A stretch of 5,805 bases of DNA, from NCBI GenBank assembly GCA_012727415.1, contig JAAYHI010000144.1, positions 1 through 5,805 of the forward strand, read 5' to 3'. Shown here in pieces: positions 1-5,315 of the stretch (its first letter is position 1; each line of letters begins with the position of its first letter). The notes beneath the pieces are model-generated. The model had not been told where the DNA came from. It saw nothing but the letters and a program-made list of their open reading frames with translations, and did no database searches. Made by a program: the position numbers and the translations under genes. The DNA is from Bacillota bacterium. GTDB lineage: Bacteria > Bacillota > Proteinivoracia > UBA4975.

Positions 1-135
1 ACCCGGCGCAAGCATTTGGATAAGGGCGCCGCCAACACCGGCCAGGGGCTTGTGCATTTCCAAAAACATCAATGCAGGAATTGTCATACCGTGGCGGTTG
101 ATGCGGCGAGCAATTCTTTCCCGAAGCTGAGCCAT
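1..135 (-). CDS. Conserved hypothetical small protein, N-terminal part (runs off the left edge)
   Basis: Reading the minus strand from the ATG at 135 gives 45 uninterrupted codons to the window edge. The product starts MAQLRERIARRINRHG and continues with MTIPALMFLEMHKPL and a Gly/Ala-rich hydrophobic stretch. The start at 135 is preferred because a perfect GGAGG (145-141) sits 5 nt before it; an in-frame ATG at 147, with a weaker GGGGTGAT upstream, is the alternative and would add MEER. The pattern of a basic amphipathic N-terminus followed by a P-A-x-x-F-L-E-x-x-K/R-P-L motif is one I recognise from short, probably membrane-associated proteins of unknown role in Firmicutes and some other phyla. 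No function can be given. It is divergent from the ABC operon. Homology is recalled, not searched; the 3' end lies outside the window. Confidence 0.62.
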   Translation of the reverse strand, partial: MAQLRERIARRINRHGMTIPALMFLEMHKPLAGVGGALIQMLAPG

Positions 136-140
136 CCGTT

Positions 141-145
141 CCTCC
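141..145 (-). promoter_or_regulatory. Ribosome binding site deciding the start at 135
   Basis: GGAGG on the minus strand, 5 nt before the ATG at 135. It lies inside the coding stretch that would be used by the alternative start at 147, so its strength argues for the shorter protein. Confidence 0.5.
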
Positions 146-252
146 ATATCATCACCCCTATGGCTTATCTCGCTAAAATATATTTGCCCCACCAGGAAAA
201 CATTCCGATTCAGGTACACAAGTGCTTATGGGTTTCGCCCCTGCCCTGCTTG

Positions 253-261
253 TGATATATT
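253..261 (+). promoter_or_regulatory. Possible extended -10 promoter for the ABC/oxidoreductase operon
   Basis: TGATATATT reads as an extended -10 (TG-N-TATATT, 5 of 6 matches to TATAAT). No convincing -35 is present about 17 bp upstream, which is tolerable for extended -10 promoters. Transcription would start near 268 and give a short leader before the TTG start at 295. This is a pattern match only. Confidence 0.35.
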
Positions 262-262
262 G

Positions 263-278
263 CATATGAACTGATATG
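263..278. repeat. Short inverted repeat over the predicted transcription start
   Basis: CATAT (263-267) and ATATG (274-278) form 5-bp inverted arms around a 6-bp spacer, just downstream of the extended -10. The position would suit a repressor operator, but the arms are short and AT-rich, so it could be chance. Confidence 0.2.
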
Positions 279-280
279 TT

Positions 281-286
281 AGGAGG
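281..286 (+). promoter_or_regulatory. Ribosome binding site for the TTG-started ABC ATPase
   Basis: A perfect AGGAGG lies 8 nt before TTG at 295. There is no ATG or GTG in frame near this point and the protein's first beta strand begins only a few residues later, so the TTG is the credible start. Confidence 0.8.
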
Positions 287-294
287 CAGGTAAT

Positions 295-1071
295 TTGGAA
301 AATATCCTCATAAGAACCGAAAACCTTAGCAAACGCTTTGGAGGAGTCACTGCTGTCAAGCAGCTCAACCTGGAGGTGAAAGCAGGAGAAATTTTTGGGT
401 TCCTTGGCCCCAACGGCTCCGGCAAGACCACCACGATAAAAATGCTAACAGGATTGCTTGAACCTTCTGCCGGGCGCGGCTTTATCTGCGGCTATGACAT
501 AGTAAGAGAGCCGGCCCAAGCCAAGGCTCTTCTCGCCTATGTCCCCGACCAGCCAAAGCTCTATGGCAAGTTGACGGCCCGGGAATTTTTGTTCCTTATT
601 GCTGACCTCTACCGCATTCCCCGGGATATCTCTCGCCCCCGGGCACAACAGCTTCTGGAAATGTTCGGCCTGGCAGAGCGGGCTGACGAACTCCTGGAAG
701 GATACTCCCACGGCATGCGGCAAAAAGTGGTTTTGGCTGCAGCCTTAATCCATCAGCCCCGGGTTCTTCTTATGGATGAGCCTACCGTAGGGCTGGATCC
801 CGCCAGCGCACGCCTGCTCAAAGATGTCATGACCCAACTGGTTGAACAAGGGGCCACCATCTTTGTCTCCACTCACATCCTGGAGATAGCAGAACGCCTG
901 TGTCACCGGGTTGGCATCCTGCAGCAAGGGCGCCTCATTGCCCTGGGCAGCCCCGAAGAACTAAGGGCTCAGGCCGGACAAGGCCAAAGCCTGGAAGACA
1001 TTTTCCTGGAGCTGACCAGCAGCCCCGAACACAGTGAAATAATCCAGAGTTTAGAGGAGAAAGAAGAATGA
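295..1071 (+). CDS. ABC transporter ATP-binding protein (exporter type)
   Basis: This 258-aa protein is the cytoplasmic ATPase of an ABC exporter, powering the permease encoded next. All nucleotide-binding motifs are visible: Walker A GPNGSGKT (38-45), Q-loop around Q86 (YVPDQPKLY), signature helix YSHGMRQKV (137-145), Walker B VLLMDEP (157-163), D-loop GLDP (166-169) and H-switch STH with H194. The LSGGQ signature is degenerate (SHGMR), as is common in the EcsA/ABC-2 exporter group; the length also fits. A charged tail after about residue 230 follows the ATPase core. The start is TTG, supported by AGGAGG 8 nt upstream. The stop overlaps the permease start by 4 nt (ATGA), implying translational coupling and fixed stoichiometry. 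The substrate cannot be told from the sequence. Confidence is high for the ATPase, low for any EcsA-like role. Confidence 0.95.
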   Translation: MENILIRTENLSKRFGGVTAVKQLNLEVKAGEIFGFLGPNGSGKTTTIKMLTGLLEPSAGRGFICGYDIVREPAQAKALLAYVPDQPKLYGKLTAREFLFLIADLYRIPRDISRPRAQQLLEMFGLAERADELLEGYSHGMRQKVVLAAALIHQPRVLLMDEPTVGLDPASARLLKDVMTQLVEQGATIFVSTHILEIAERLCHRVGILQQGRLIALGSPEELRAQAGQGQSLEDIFLELTSSPEHSEIIQSLEEKEE

Positions 1072-2933
1072 TTAATCTTCCCACCCCTTTAACTGAGGCA
1101 CCCCCTCCCCACAGTTTCGCCCAGGATCTGCGGATATTAGCCGCCACTGAACTGCGTTTAACCTGGAACAAATTGCGCCAGTGGCCCCTGCTGACCTGGC
1201 TGCTCTTCCTCTTGCCCTCCTTGGGCTTTTTGGCCCTGCTCGTCTTCCTGGGTAAGGTAGCTTACACCGCCATGGTGTCAGTGCCGGCACAAGCTTTTCA
1301 GGGCATTCTCTCCCTGGTTTTCATGGGAGGAGTAATTGGCAACATCTTTTTTGGGGTCACTGCCTCTTTTGTCACCCTTTATATGTCAGATGATCTTGAA
1401 CTCCTCTTTGTAGCCCCCGTATCTACCCGGGCCATTTTCACCGTCAAGATCCTGAAGGTTTCCCTTAGCAACTTTTTCTCGACCTTCATATTGATCTTTT
1501 TGCCAGGCTTGTTTCTCGGGCTGCTGCAAAAGGCTCCCTTCCTTTACTACCTCTGGCTGATAATCATAACCCTTGCCCTGCAAGCCCTGGGCACCGCCAT
1601 TGCTTCCCTGGTCAACTTAGCGGTGATGCGGATTGTGCCCCCTCACCGCAGCAAAGAAGCTGTGGGCTTCATTGGTGCCCTTAGCGGCATCGTCATTGCC
1701 CTGTTTTTTCAAATCCCCAACATCCTGGTGCAAAGCGGCAACTTTGAACTGGCGAATTGGGTGTCCAACCAGGGACAATTGCTGAAAATAATGAACTGGT
1801 TCCCCTGGGGTTGGGGATCCCTGGCCCTGTTCAAGGGTGCAACCGGCAGTCATCTCCAGGCCTTGCTCTGGTCACTGCTTACAGTGGTCCTGGCAGTCGC
1901 TGTCTCGATTCCTTCTTTTCTCCTGGTGGAACGGGGTTTCCGCCGCGGCTGGATTTCCCTGAGCCAGGGAGAAGGTGCCCGCAAAAAAACCAAGGTGAGA
2001 AAAGCAAAGGCTGTTCCCCAGGACCAAACCTCTGAAGATATTTGGCAACCCCATGCCCTGGCTTCACCGGCCCGGGGCATGTGGGCAATAGCGAAAAAAG
2101 ACCTCCTCAGCTTGCGGCGGGATACCCGGGAATGGTTTGGCTATATAGCCCCCTTGCTGGTATTGGCCTTCTTCGTCGGCCGGGTCTTACTTCTCCCCGG
2201 GGCGGGAGCCAAGGAAAGCCTCATCGGAATTTTCGTCATGTATACCATTATGTTCAGCGGCAATTCGGCCCTGCAATCCTTTGGCAGGGAAGGAGAATCG
2301 GAATGGATTCTCAACAGCGTGCCCCTGGCCGGCTGGCCGGTGGTCTGGGGAAAGTTAATGGCTGCAGTAATCCCCTCCTTAATCCTCATGGAGCTTATGC
2401 TGACCGGCACCACCATTGCCCTGGGCTTTGCTCCCGGAATCATCATCGGCGTTGCCTTAGCTACCGTCTTACTTTCTCTTGGCTCCAGTGCCATCGGCCT
2501 GTTTTACTCCATTACCAACTCCCGCTATAACCCCGACAACCCCCAACAAAAAATCAGCGCCGGTGGCGCCCTCCTGATGTTCCTGGTAAACGGGCTGTTT
2601 ATTGCCCTGCTGGCCTTATGCCTCCTGTGCACCTTTCCCCCAAACCCGTTAATAGACTATATCCGGCAATTTCCGCCGGTGCCCTTTACCTGGGGATTCC
2701 CTGACACCATTATCTGGCTCCTATACACTCTCAGCCGCCCCTTTACCTGGACCCCCGTCCTGCGAATAGCTTTTGGCCTGCTAATTACCCTCGCTCTTTG
2801 GTCCGCCGTTTTCTTTGGCTTCATGTGGGCCACTGTCCACCAGAGCCGCAAAGGCTTTCGCGTCGAGCTGGCCACAACAAAACGGGGACGGTCCTCGAAT
2901 TTGTACAAGGCCCATCCCCGCATAAGGAGGTAA
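1068..2933 (+). CDS. Putative ABC exporter permease, two-half membrane protein
   Basis: This 621-aa integral membrane protein is the probable partner of the ATPase just upstream. I count roughly twelve hydrophobic segments in two blocks: about 40-62, 79-103, 131-152, 158-188, 199-220 and 262-287, then 358-377, 385-403, 428-453, 455-481, 498-522 and 563-590. A hydrophilic basic linker (about 288-355, rich in K/R) joins them. Each block carries the same type of motif after its second segment: DDLELLFVAPVSTRAIFTVKIL (first half, from 108) and, in the second, EGESEWILNSVPLAGWPVVWGK (from 408). This resembles the E-x-LL-x-x-P-x-S...K motif of ABC-2 permeases and suggests an ancient internal duplication, so one chain may supply both transmembrane halves. 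The length fits large putative ABC exporter permeases better than single-half ones of about 250-400 aa. Start: ATG overlapping the ATPase stop, with AGAGGAGA (1053-1060) before it. The substrate is unknown. Confidence 0.88.
   Translation: MINLPTPLTEAPPPHSFAQDLRILAATELRLTWNKLRQWPLLTWLLFLLPSLGFLALLVFLGKVAYTAMVSVPAQAFQGILSLVFMGGVIGNIFFGVTASFVTLYMSDDLELLFVAPVSTRAIFTVKILKVSLSNFFSTFILIFLPGLFLGLLQKAPFLYYLWLIIITLALQALGTAIASLVNLAVMRIVPPHRSKEAVGFIGALSGIVIALFFQIPNILVQSGNFELANWVSNQGQLLKIMNWFPWGWGSLALFKGATGSHLQALLWSLLTVVLAVAVSIPSFLLVERGFRRGWISLSQGEGARKKTKVRKAKAVPQDQTSEDIWQPHALASPARGMWAIAKKDLLSLRRDTREWFGYIAPLLVLAFFVGRVLLLPGAGAKESLIGIFVMYTIMFSGNSALQSFGREGESEWILNSVPLAGWPVVWGKLMAAVIPSLILMELMLTGTTIALGFAPGIIIGVALATVLLSLGSSAIGLFYSITNSRYNPDNPQQKISAGGALLMFLVNGLFIALLALCLLCTFPPNPLIDYIRQFPPVPFTWGFPDTIIWLLYTLSRPFTWTPVLRIAFGLLITLALWSAVFFGFMWATVHQSRKGFRVELATTKRGRSSNLYKAHPRIRR
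2925..2930 (+). promoter_or_regulatory. Ribosome binding site of the oxidoreductase inside the permease 3' end
   Basis: AGGAGG lies within the final codons of the permease, abutting its TAA, 6 nt before the ATG at 2937. With only 3 nt between the two genes this indicates one transcript and likely coupled translation. Confidence 0.8.
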
Positions 2934-2936
2934 ATA

Positions 2937-3659
2937 ATGAACATCGGCGAAAAGTTTTTGGAGCTCACCAAGTATCACCATCTAAGTGAATCAGACCAAA
3001 GTAAAGAACTGCCCTGTCCGCCCTTGGAGACCCCCCAGGCGGGGGAAGCTATTGTGCTCCCGGATCCCGCAAGTCTCACCACAGGAGCAGTAAGCGTGGT
3101 TGAAGCCATCAACAAACGCCGCAGCAGGCGGAAATTCAGCTCCCGGCCCATCAGCCTGGAAGAACTGTCCTGGCTGCTGTGGGCCACCCAAGGGGTGCAA
3201 AAACCGGGAGATATCAGGACTGTGCGCACCGTGCCCTCTGCCGGCGGCCGCCATCCCTTCGACACTTATCTGGCCATCGCCAATGTCAGCGGCCTCAAGC
3301 CCGGCTTGTACCGATACCTGGCCCTCTCCCACCAGCTGGTCCTTATCCGCGAGGATAAAGATATAGACGAAATCATTGCCGCCATCTGTTTGAACCAGCA
3401 ATGGATTGAAGGTGCCGCCGTCACATTTATCTGGGTCGCTGTGCCCTACCGCTCAGCCTGGCGGTACAGTGAACGGGCATGGCGCTATCTGTGGCTGGAT
3501 GCCGGCCATGTCTGCCAGAATCTCTACCTGGCCTGCGAGGCAATCGATGCAGGTTGCTGCGCAGTAAATGCCTATGACGATGATGCCCTCAATCAGTACC
3601 TTGACCTGGATGGGAAAAGCAGATTCGCAATCTACCTTGCCCCTGCAGGTCACAAATAG
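2937..3659 (+). CDS. SagB/ThcOx-type nitroreductase-family FMN oxidoreductase
   Basis: This 240-aa protein has the features of the nitroreductase fold in its SagB/ThcOx branch, enzymes that use FMN and in some systems oxidise azolines to azoles. Visible elements are an N-terminal segment FLELTKYHH (7-15) like the F-h-x-x-TKY start of SagB-type proteins, the FMN-phosphate loop RRSRRKF (61-67), PSAGGRHPFDTYLA (100-113), GLYRY (123-127), a helix WRYLWLDAGHVCQNLYLA (182-199), and a C-terminal NAYDDDALNQYL...YLAPAGHK. The length fits stand-alone members. It is the last gene of the ABC operon, 3 nt after the permease, and is followed by a hairpin. The context suggests a modification linked to the exported compound, but no YcaO cyclodehydratase or precursor peptide is visible, so a thiazole/oxazole role is not supported here. 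It could equally be a general NAD(P)H-FMN reductase. Confidence 0.88.
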   Translation: MNIGEKFLELTKYHHLSESDQSKELPCPPLETPQAGEAIVLPDPASLTTGAVSVVEAINKRRSRRKFSSRPISLEELSWLLWATQGVQKPGDIRTVRTVPSAGGRHPFDTYLAIANVSGLKPGLYRYLALSHQLVLIREDKDIDEIIAAICLNQQWIEGAAVTFIWVAVPYRSAWRYSERAWRYLWLDAGHVCQNLYLACEAIDAGCCAVNAYDDDALNQYLDLDGKSRFAIYLAPAGHK

Positions 3660-3676
3660 ACTGCACACCCACAAAA

Positions 3677-3707
3677 AATCCAGGCGTCCAATGGGACTGC
3701 CTGGATT
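3677..3707. terminator. Intrinsic terminator between convergent genes, stronger on the minus strand
   Basis: AATCCAGGC (3677-3685) pairs perfectly with GCCTGGATT (3699-3707), and GTCC (3686-3689) with GGAC (3694-3697), leaving an AATG loop and one bulged T (3698). On the minus strand the stem is directly followed by a run of six T, a standard intrinsic terminator 7 nt after the stop of the 318-aa gene. On the plus strand it is followed by ACATATTTT, a weaker U-tract, so it probably also ends the ABC operon. Confidence 0.88.
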
Positions 3708-3714
3708 ACATATT

Positions 3715-4671
3715 TTACGCTAAAACCCTCTGCACTTCTGCCATGGCCCGCTCCTCCAAATCGAAGCATTGCCGCAGCAAGTCCAGAATCGCCGGGGCGT
3801 TGCCGTGGTCAAAGGGCTCCCTTCCAGGTCCCTTAAAAGGAGCCAAACCAACTATCTTCTGAAAACCCTGGGCGACCTGGAGGCTGAGCCGGGAGGCTTC
3901 CTCCAGCCCCTTCAACTCCCTGGACTTACGGGCAACATGCTCAAGATACTTGGCAGCATATGCCTTCGCCTCTGCATAGGTGTTGAGGATATACACCAGG
4001 CCAAAGGGGTCGTAGTCCCCCCGCTCCAGCGTACCAATCAGGTTAGCATAGGCCTTCCGGCCGCTGGCATATCCAGGAGTTATATGCTGCTCCTTGTTCC
4101 ACTCCCCCAAGGCATACTTCAGGGACTCTAGGTAGATCTTTTCCCGGTCGACATCTACCCTGCCCTTGATGATCTGGACAAAGAGAACAGGTACTTCAGA
4201 AAAGCCAAGATTAACATAACTTAAGGGAGCGGGATTGGAATTCATACAGTCCTGGACATAGAGCACTTGGTCGCCATCATCATAGCCGGTAATCAGGCCA
4301 AATTCCAACAATTCCGTAGGTGCCCAGATAATTACCGGCAGACCCTTGTCTATGGAAGTCCGTACCTTGGCTAATACATCCTCCTGGACCTGGCGCCGGG
4401 TGTTGAGACTGGAGATATTCATTACAACAACCACTTCATTGTGAATGCCGATGCGGTCCAGCATGGTGAAATGCTCAGCCCCCCAGTCATAGACCGTCAC
4501 TGAGCTGGGGCAGGCAGTTGCATGAATGATAAAGTGAAAAGCCATGCCCGTCATTCCCATGAGCAAGAACATTTCTTCATCCCACCACCCTGCTTTGCGC
4601 AGGGCCCCATCGACGCTGCCCATATATGTAGTCCAGGTCCTTCCCAATACAGCGTCTAATTTCTTCGCCAT
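3715..4671 (-). CDS. BtrH N-terminal-like / C39-peptidase-like hypothetical protein
   Basis: This 318-aa soluble protein has no signal peptide or membrane segment. Its N-terminal ~170 residues resemble the BtrH_N/C39-like papain-fold group: TTYMGSVDGALRKAG (14-28), then MGMTGMAFHFIIHATACPSS (38-57), and a strand pair LLEFGLITGYDDGDQVLYVQD (121-141) like the H-x-V-x-x-GYD element of C39 peptidases. Where a catalytic Cys is usual (GC before the first helix) there is Ser19, and the usual His before GYD is absent, so it is probably not a peptidase; Cys54 in the conserved-looking CPSS is the only N-terminal Cys before 142. The C-terminal half (about 175-318) is helical with YASGRKAYANLIGTLERGDYDPFG (201-224), like the helical extension of these families. 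GGAGGGG (4683-4677) precedes the ATG by 5 nt. It is transcribed alone, divergently from the metal operon. The family is recalled, not searched; function unknown. Confidence 0.8.
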   Translation of the reverse strand: MAKKLDAVLGRTWTTYMGSVDGALRKAGWWDEEMFLLMGMTGMAFHFIIHATACPSSVTVYDWGAEHFTMLDRIGIHNEVVVVMNISSLNTRRQVQEDVLAKVRTSIDKGLPVIIWAPTELLEFGLITGYDDGDQVLYVQDCMNSNPAPLSYVNLGFSEVPVLFVQIIKGRVDVDREKIYLESLKYALGEWNKEQHITPGYASGRKAYANLIGTLERGDYDPFGLVYILNTYAEAKAYAAKYLEHVARKSRELKGLEEASRLSLQVAQGFQKIVGLAPFKGPGREPFDHGNAPAILDLLRQCFDLEERAMAEVQRVLA

Positions 4672-4752
4672 AGAATCCCCTCCGATGTTTGATGTGAGAC
4701 CAGTGTATACAGTGCAGCCTTCTCAAAATAAGCCATTAAGTTTTTTGTTATC

Positions 4753-4761
4753 AGTATAGCA
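4753..4761 (-). promoter_or_regulatory. Extended -10 promoter for the 318-aa gene
   Basis: On the minus strand TGCTATACT is an extended -10 (TG-C-TATACT, 5 of 6 matches to TATAAT). The 17-bp-upstream hexamer is GAAAAA, so no usable -35 is present, consistent with an extended -10 or an activator-dependent promoter. Transcription would begin near 4746 and give a leader of roughly 75 nt. Confidence 0.5.
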
Positions 4762-4781
4762 TGCCCCGAAAGAATTTTTTC

Positions 4782-4798
4782 GATTTGATTCAAATCAT
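4782..4798. promoter_or_regulatory. CRP/FNR-type operator candidate in the divergent promoter region
   Basis: TTGATTCAAATCAT (4785-4798) matches the FNR consensus TTGAT-N4-ATCAA at 9 of 10 defined positions. The overlapping GATTTGATTCAAATC (4782-4796) is also a perfect 15-bp palindrome centred on 4789, so another dimeric regulator (for example an ArsR/SmtB-type metal sensor) could be the true ligand. Its FNR centre (4791.5) is 41.5 bp upstream of the start predicted for the plus-strand operon and about 45 bp upstream of that for the minus-strand gene. Confidence 0.5.
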
Positions 4799-4820
4799 GT
4801 TTTTTCCCGGCGTTTTCCCC

Positions 4821-4826
4821 CATAAT
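4821..4826 (+). promoter_or_regulatory. -10 box of the metal operon
   Basis: CATAAT matches TATAAT at 5 of 6 positions. The hexamer 17 bp upstream (TGTTTT, 4798-4803) is a poor -35, which fits a promoter needing an activator bound over the -35 region. The start would be the A at about 4833, giving a 25-nt leader. Confidence 0.45.
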
Positions 4827-4840
4827 AAAGGCAGAAAAGA

Positions 4841-4846
4841 AAGGAG
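4841..4846 (+). promoter_or_regulatory. Ribosome binding site of the mini-thioredoxin gene
   Basis: AAGGAG lies 11 nt before the ATG at 4858, slightly longer than the spacing of the other genes here. No nearer in-frame start codon exists, and the protein begins at the family's usual first beta strand, so the ATG is kept. Confidence 0.6.
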
Positions 4847-4857
4847 AGTTTTGCGAA

Positions 4858-5097
4858 ATGATAAAGAAGATTACCTTATTGGGCGTAGAAGGGTGCCCCA
4901 CCTGCGCCAGGCTGGATTCCCACGTTGAAAAAGCTGTTGCAGCCGTCGACACCCAAGTGGCCATTGAGAAAATCACTGACCCTGAAAAAATAATGGCAAT
5001 CAACGCCGGTGACCTCCCCGCTGTGTTAGTTGACGGTGAGGTAAAAGCCACGCGGCGGGTTCCAGAAGTGGAGGAGCTGATAGCATGGCTGCAGTAA
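4858..5097 (+). CDS. Small thioredoxin-fold redox protein (Thioredoxin_3-like)
   Basis: This 79-aa cytoplasmic protein matches the minimal thioredoxin family of archaea and anaerobes (MTH895/TM0996 type, Thioredoxin_3). The first strand ITLLGVEGCPTCARLDSHV carries the redox pair C13-x-x-C16. A second strand follows (QVAIEKITDPEKIM), then a cis-proline loop GDLPAVLVDG with P54, and the usual end RRVPEVEELIAWLQ. The length is normal for the family. Such proteins are thought to carry out dithiol-disulfide exchange, and the CPTC pair could also hold a metal. It is the first gene of the metal operon and overlaps the HMA gene by 13 nt. An inferred role is keeping the CxxC sites of the HMA protein and the ATPase reduced. 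Confidence is high for the fold, low for the partner. Confidence 0.9.
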   Translation: MIKKITLLGVEGCPTCARLDSHVEKAVAAVDTQVAIEKITDPEKIMAINAGDLPAVLVDGEVKATRRVPEVEELIAWLQ

Positions 5098-5315
5098 AAG
5101 TAACCGCCCGTCTCGAAAATCTGTCCTGCCCAAGCTGTGCCGACATGATTACCAGTGTAGTGAGCAAGATCAAGGGCGTTGAAGAAGCAGAAGTCCGTTA
5201 CACCACCAGCAAGCTCCTCGTCACCTATGATGATGAAGTCGCCTCCTGGGAGGAGATTGAAGAAAAAGTGACAAAGCTGGGGTACGGGGTGACCAGTAAG
5301 AAGAGGAGGGATTAA
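5085..5315 (+). CDS. Stand-alone heavy-metal-associated (HMA) domain protein
   Basis: This 76-aa protein is a single HMA domain with the full beta-alpha-beta-beta-alpha-beta order. Metal loop NLSCPSC gives C15 and C18 as ligands, in the place of the canonical GMxCxxC. The rest follows the family closely: SVVSKIKGVEEAEVRYTTS (24-42), KLLVTYDDE (43-51), EEIEEKVTKLGYGV (58-69) and a basic tail KKRRD. It binds a soft or transition metal ion in the cytoplasm. Its start is inside the previous gene, with GGAGGAG (5070-5076) 8 nt before the ATG, and its TAA directly abuts the ATG of the P-type ATPase, which lacks its own HMA domain. It probably passes metal to that pump or acts as its detached regulatory domain. 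Copper-chaperone naming would be an over-call, since the pump looks Zn/Cd-type. Confidence 0.93.
   Translation: MAAVKVTARLENLSCPSCADMITSVVSKIKGVEEAEVRYTTSKLLVTYDDEVASWEEIEEKVTKLGYGVTSKKRRD

Noticed and set aside
177..182. Minus-strand TATATT as -10 for the small hypothetical gene
   Set aside because: There is no -35 at the right distance and no TG extension; the AT-rich stretch is too short to support a promoter call.
16..255. Plus-strand 79-codon open frame with a CxxCH-like stretch (CRNCHT) suggestive of a c-type cytochrome
   Set aside because: It has no ribosome binding site and lacks a signal peptide or other heme-protein features. It is antisense to a better-supported minus-strand gene and covers the divergent promoter region.
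2042..2530. Plus-strand 162-codon open frame inside the permease
   Set aside because: It lies wholly within the 621-aa permease in another frame, has no RBS, and its composition (Pro, Gly, Arg, His rich) is typical of an out-of-frame shadow of GC-rich coding DNA.
2937..3659. Thiazole/oxazole-modified peptide biosynthesis cluster
   Set aside because: Only the SagB-type enzyme and an exporter are present. No YcaO cyclodehydratase, leader-binding partner or precursor peptide can be found in the window.
4704..4711. TGTATACA palindrome in the leader of the 318-aa gene
   Set aside because: It is only 8 bp, the flanking bases do not extend the symmetry, and it lies downstream of the predicted start without other support.
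4656..5051. Minus-strand 131-codon open frame across the divergent promoter region
   Set aside because: It overlaps the well-supported thioredoxin-like gene in antisense, covers the promoter region, and its protein resembles no family I know.
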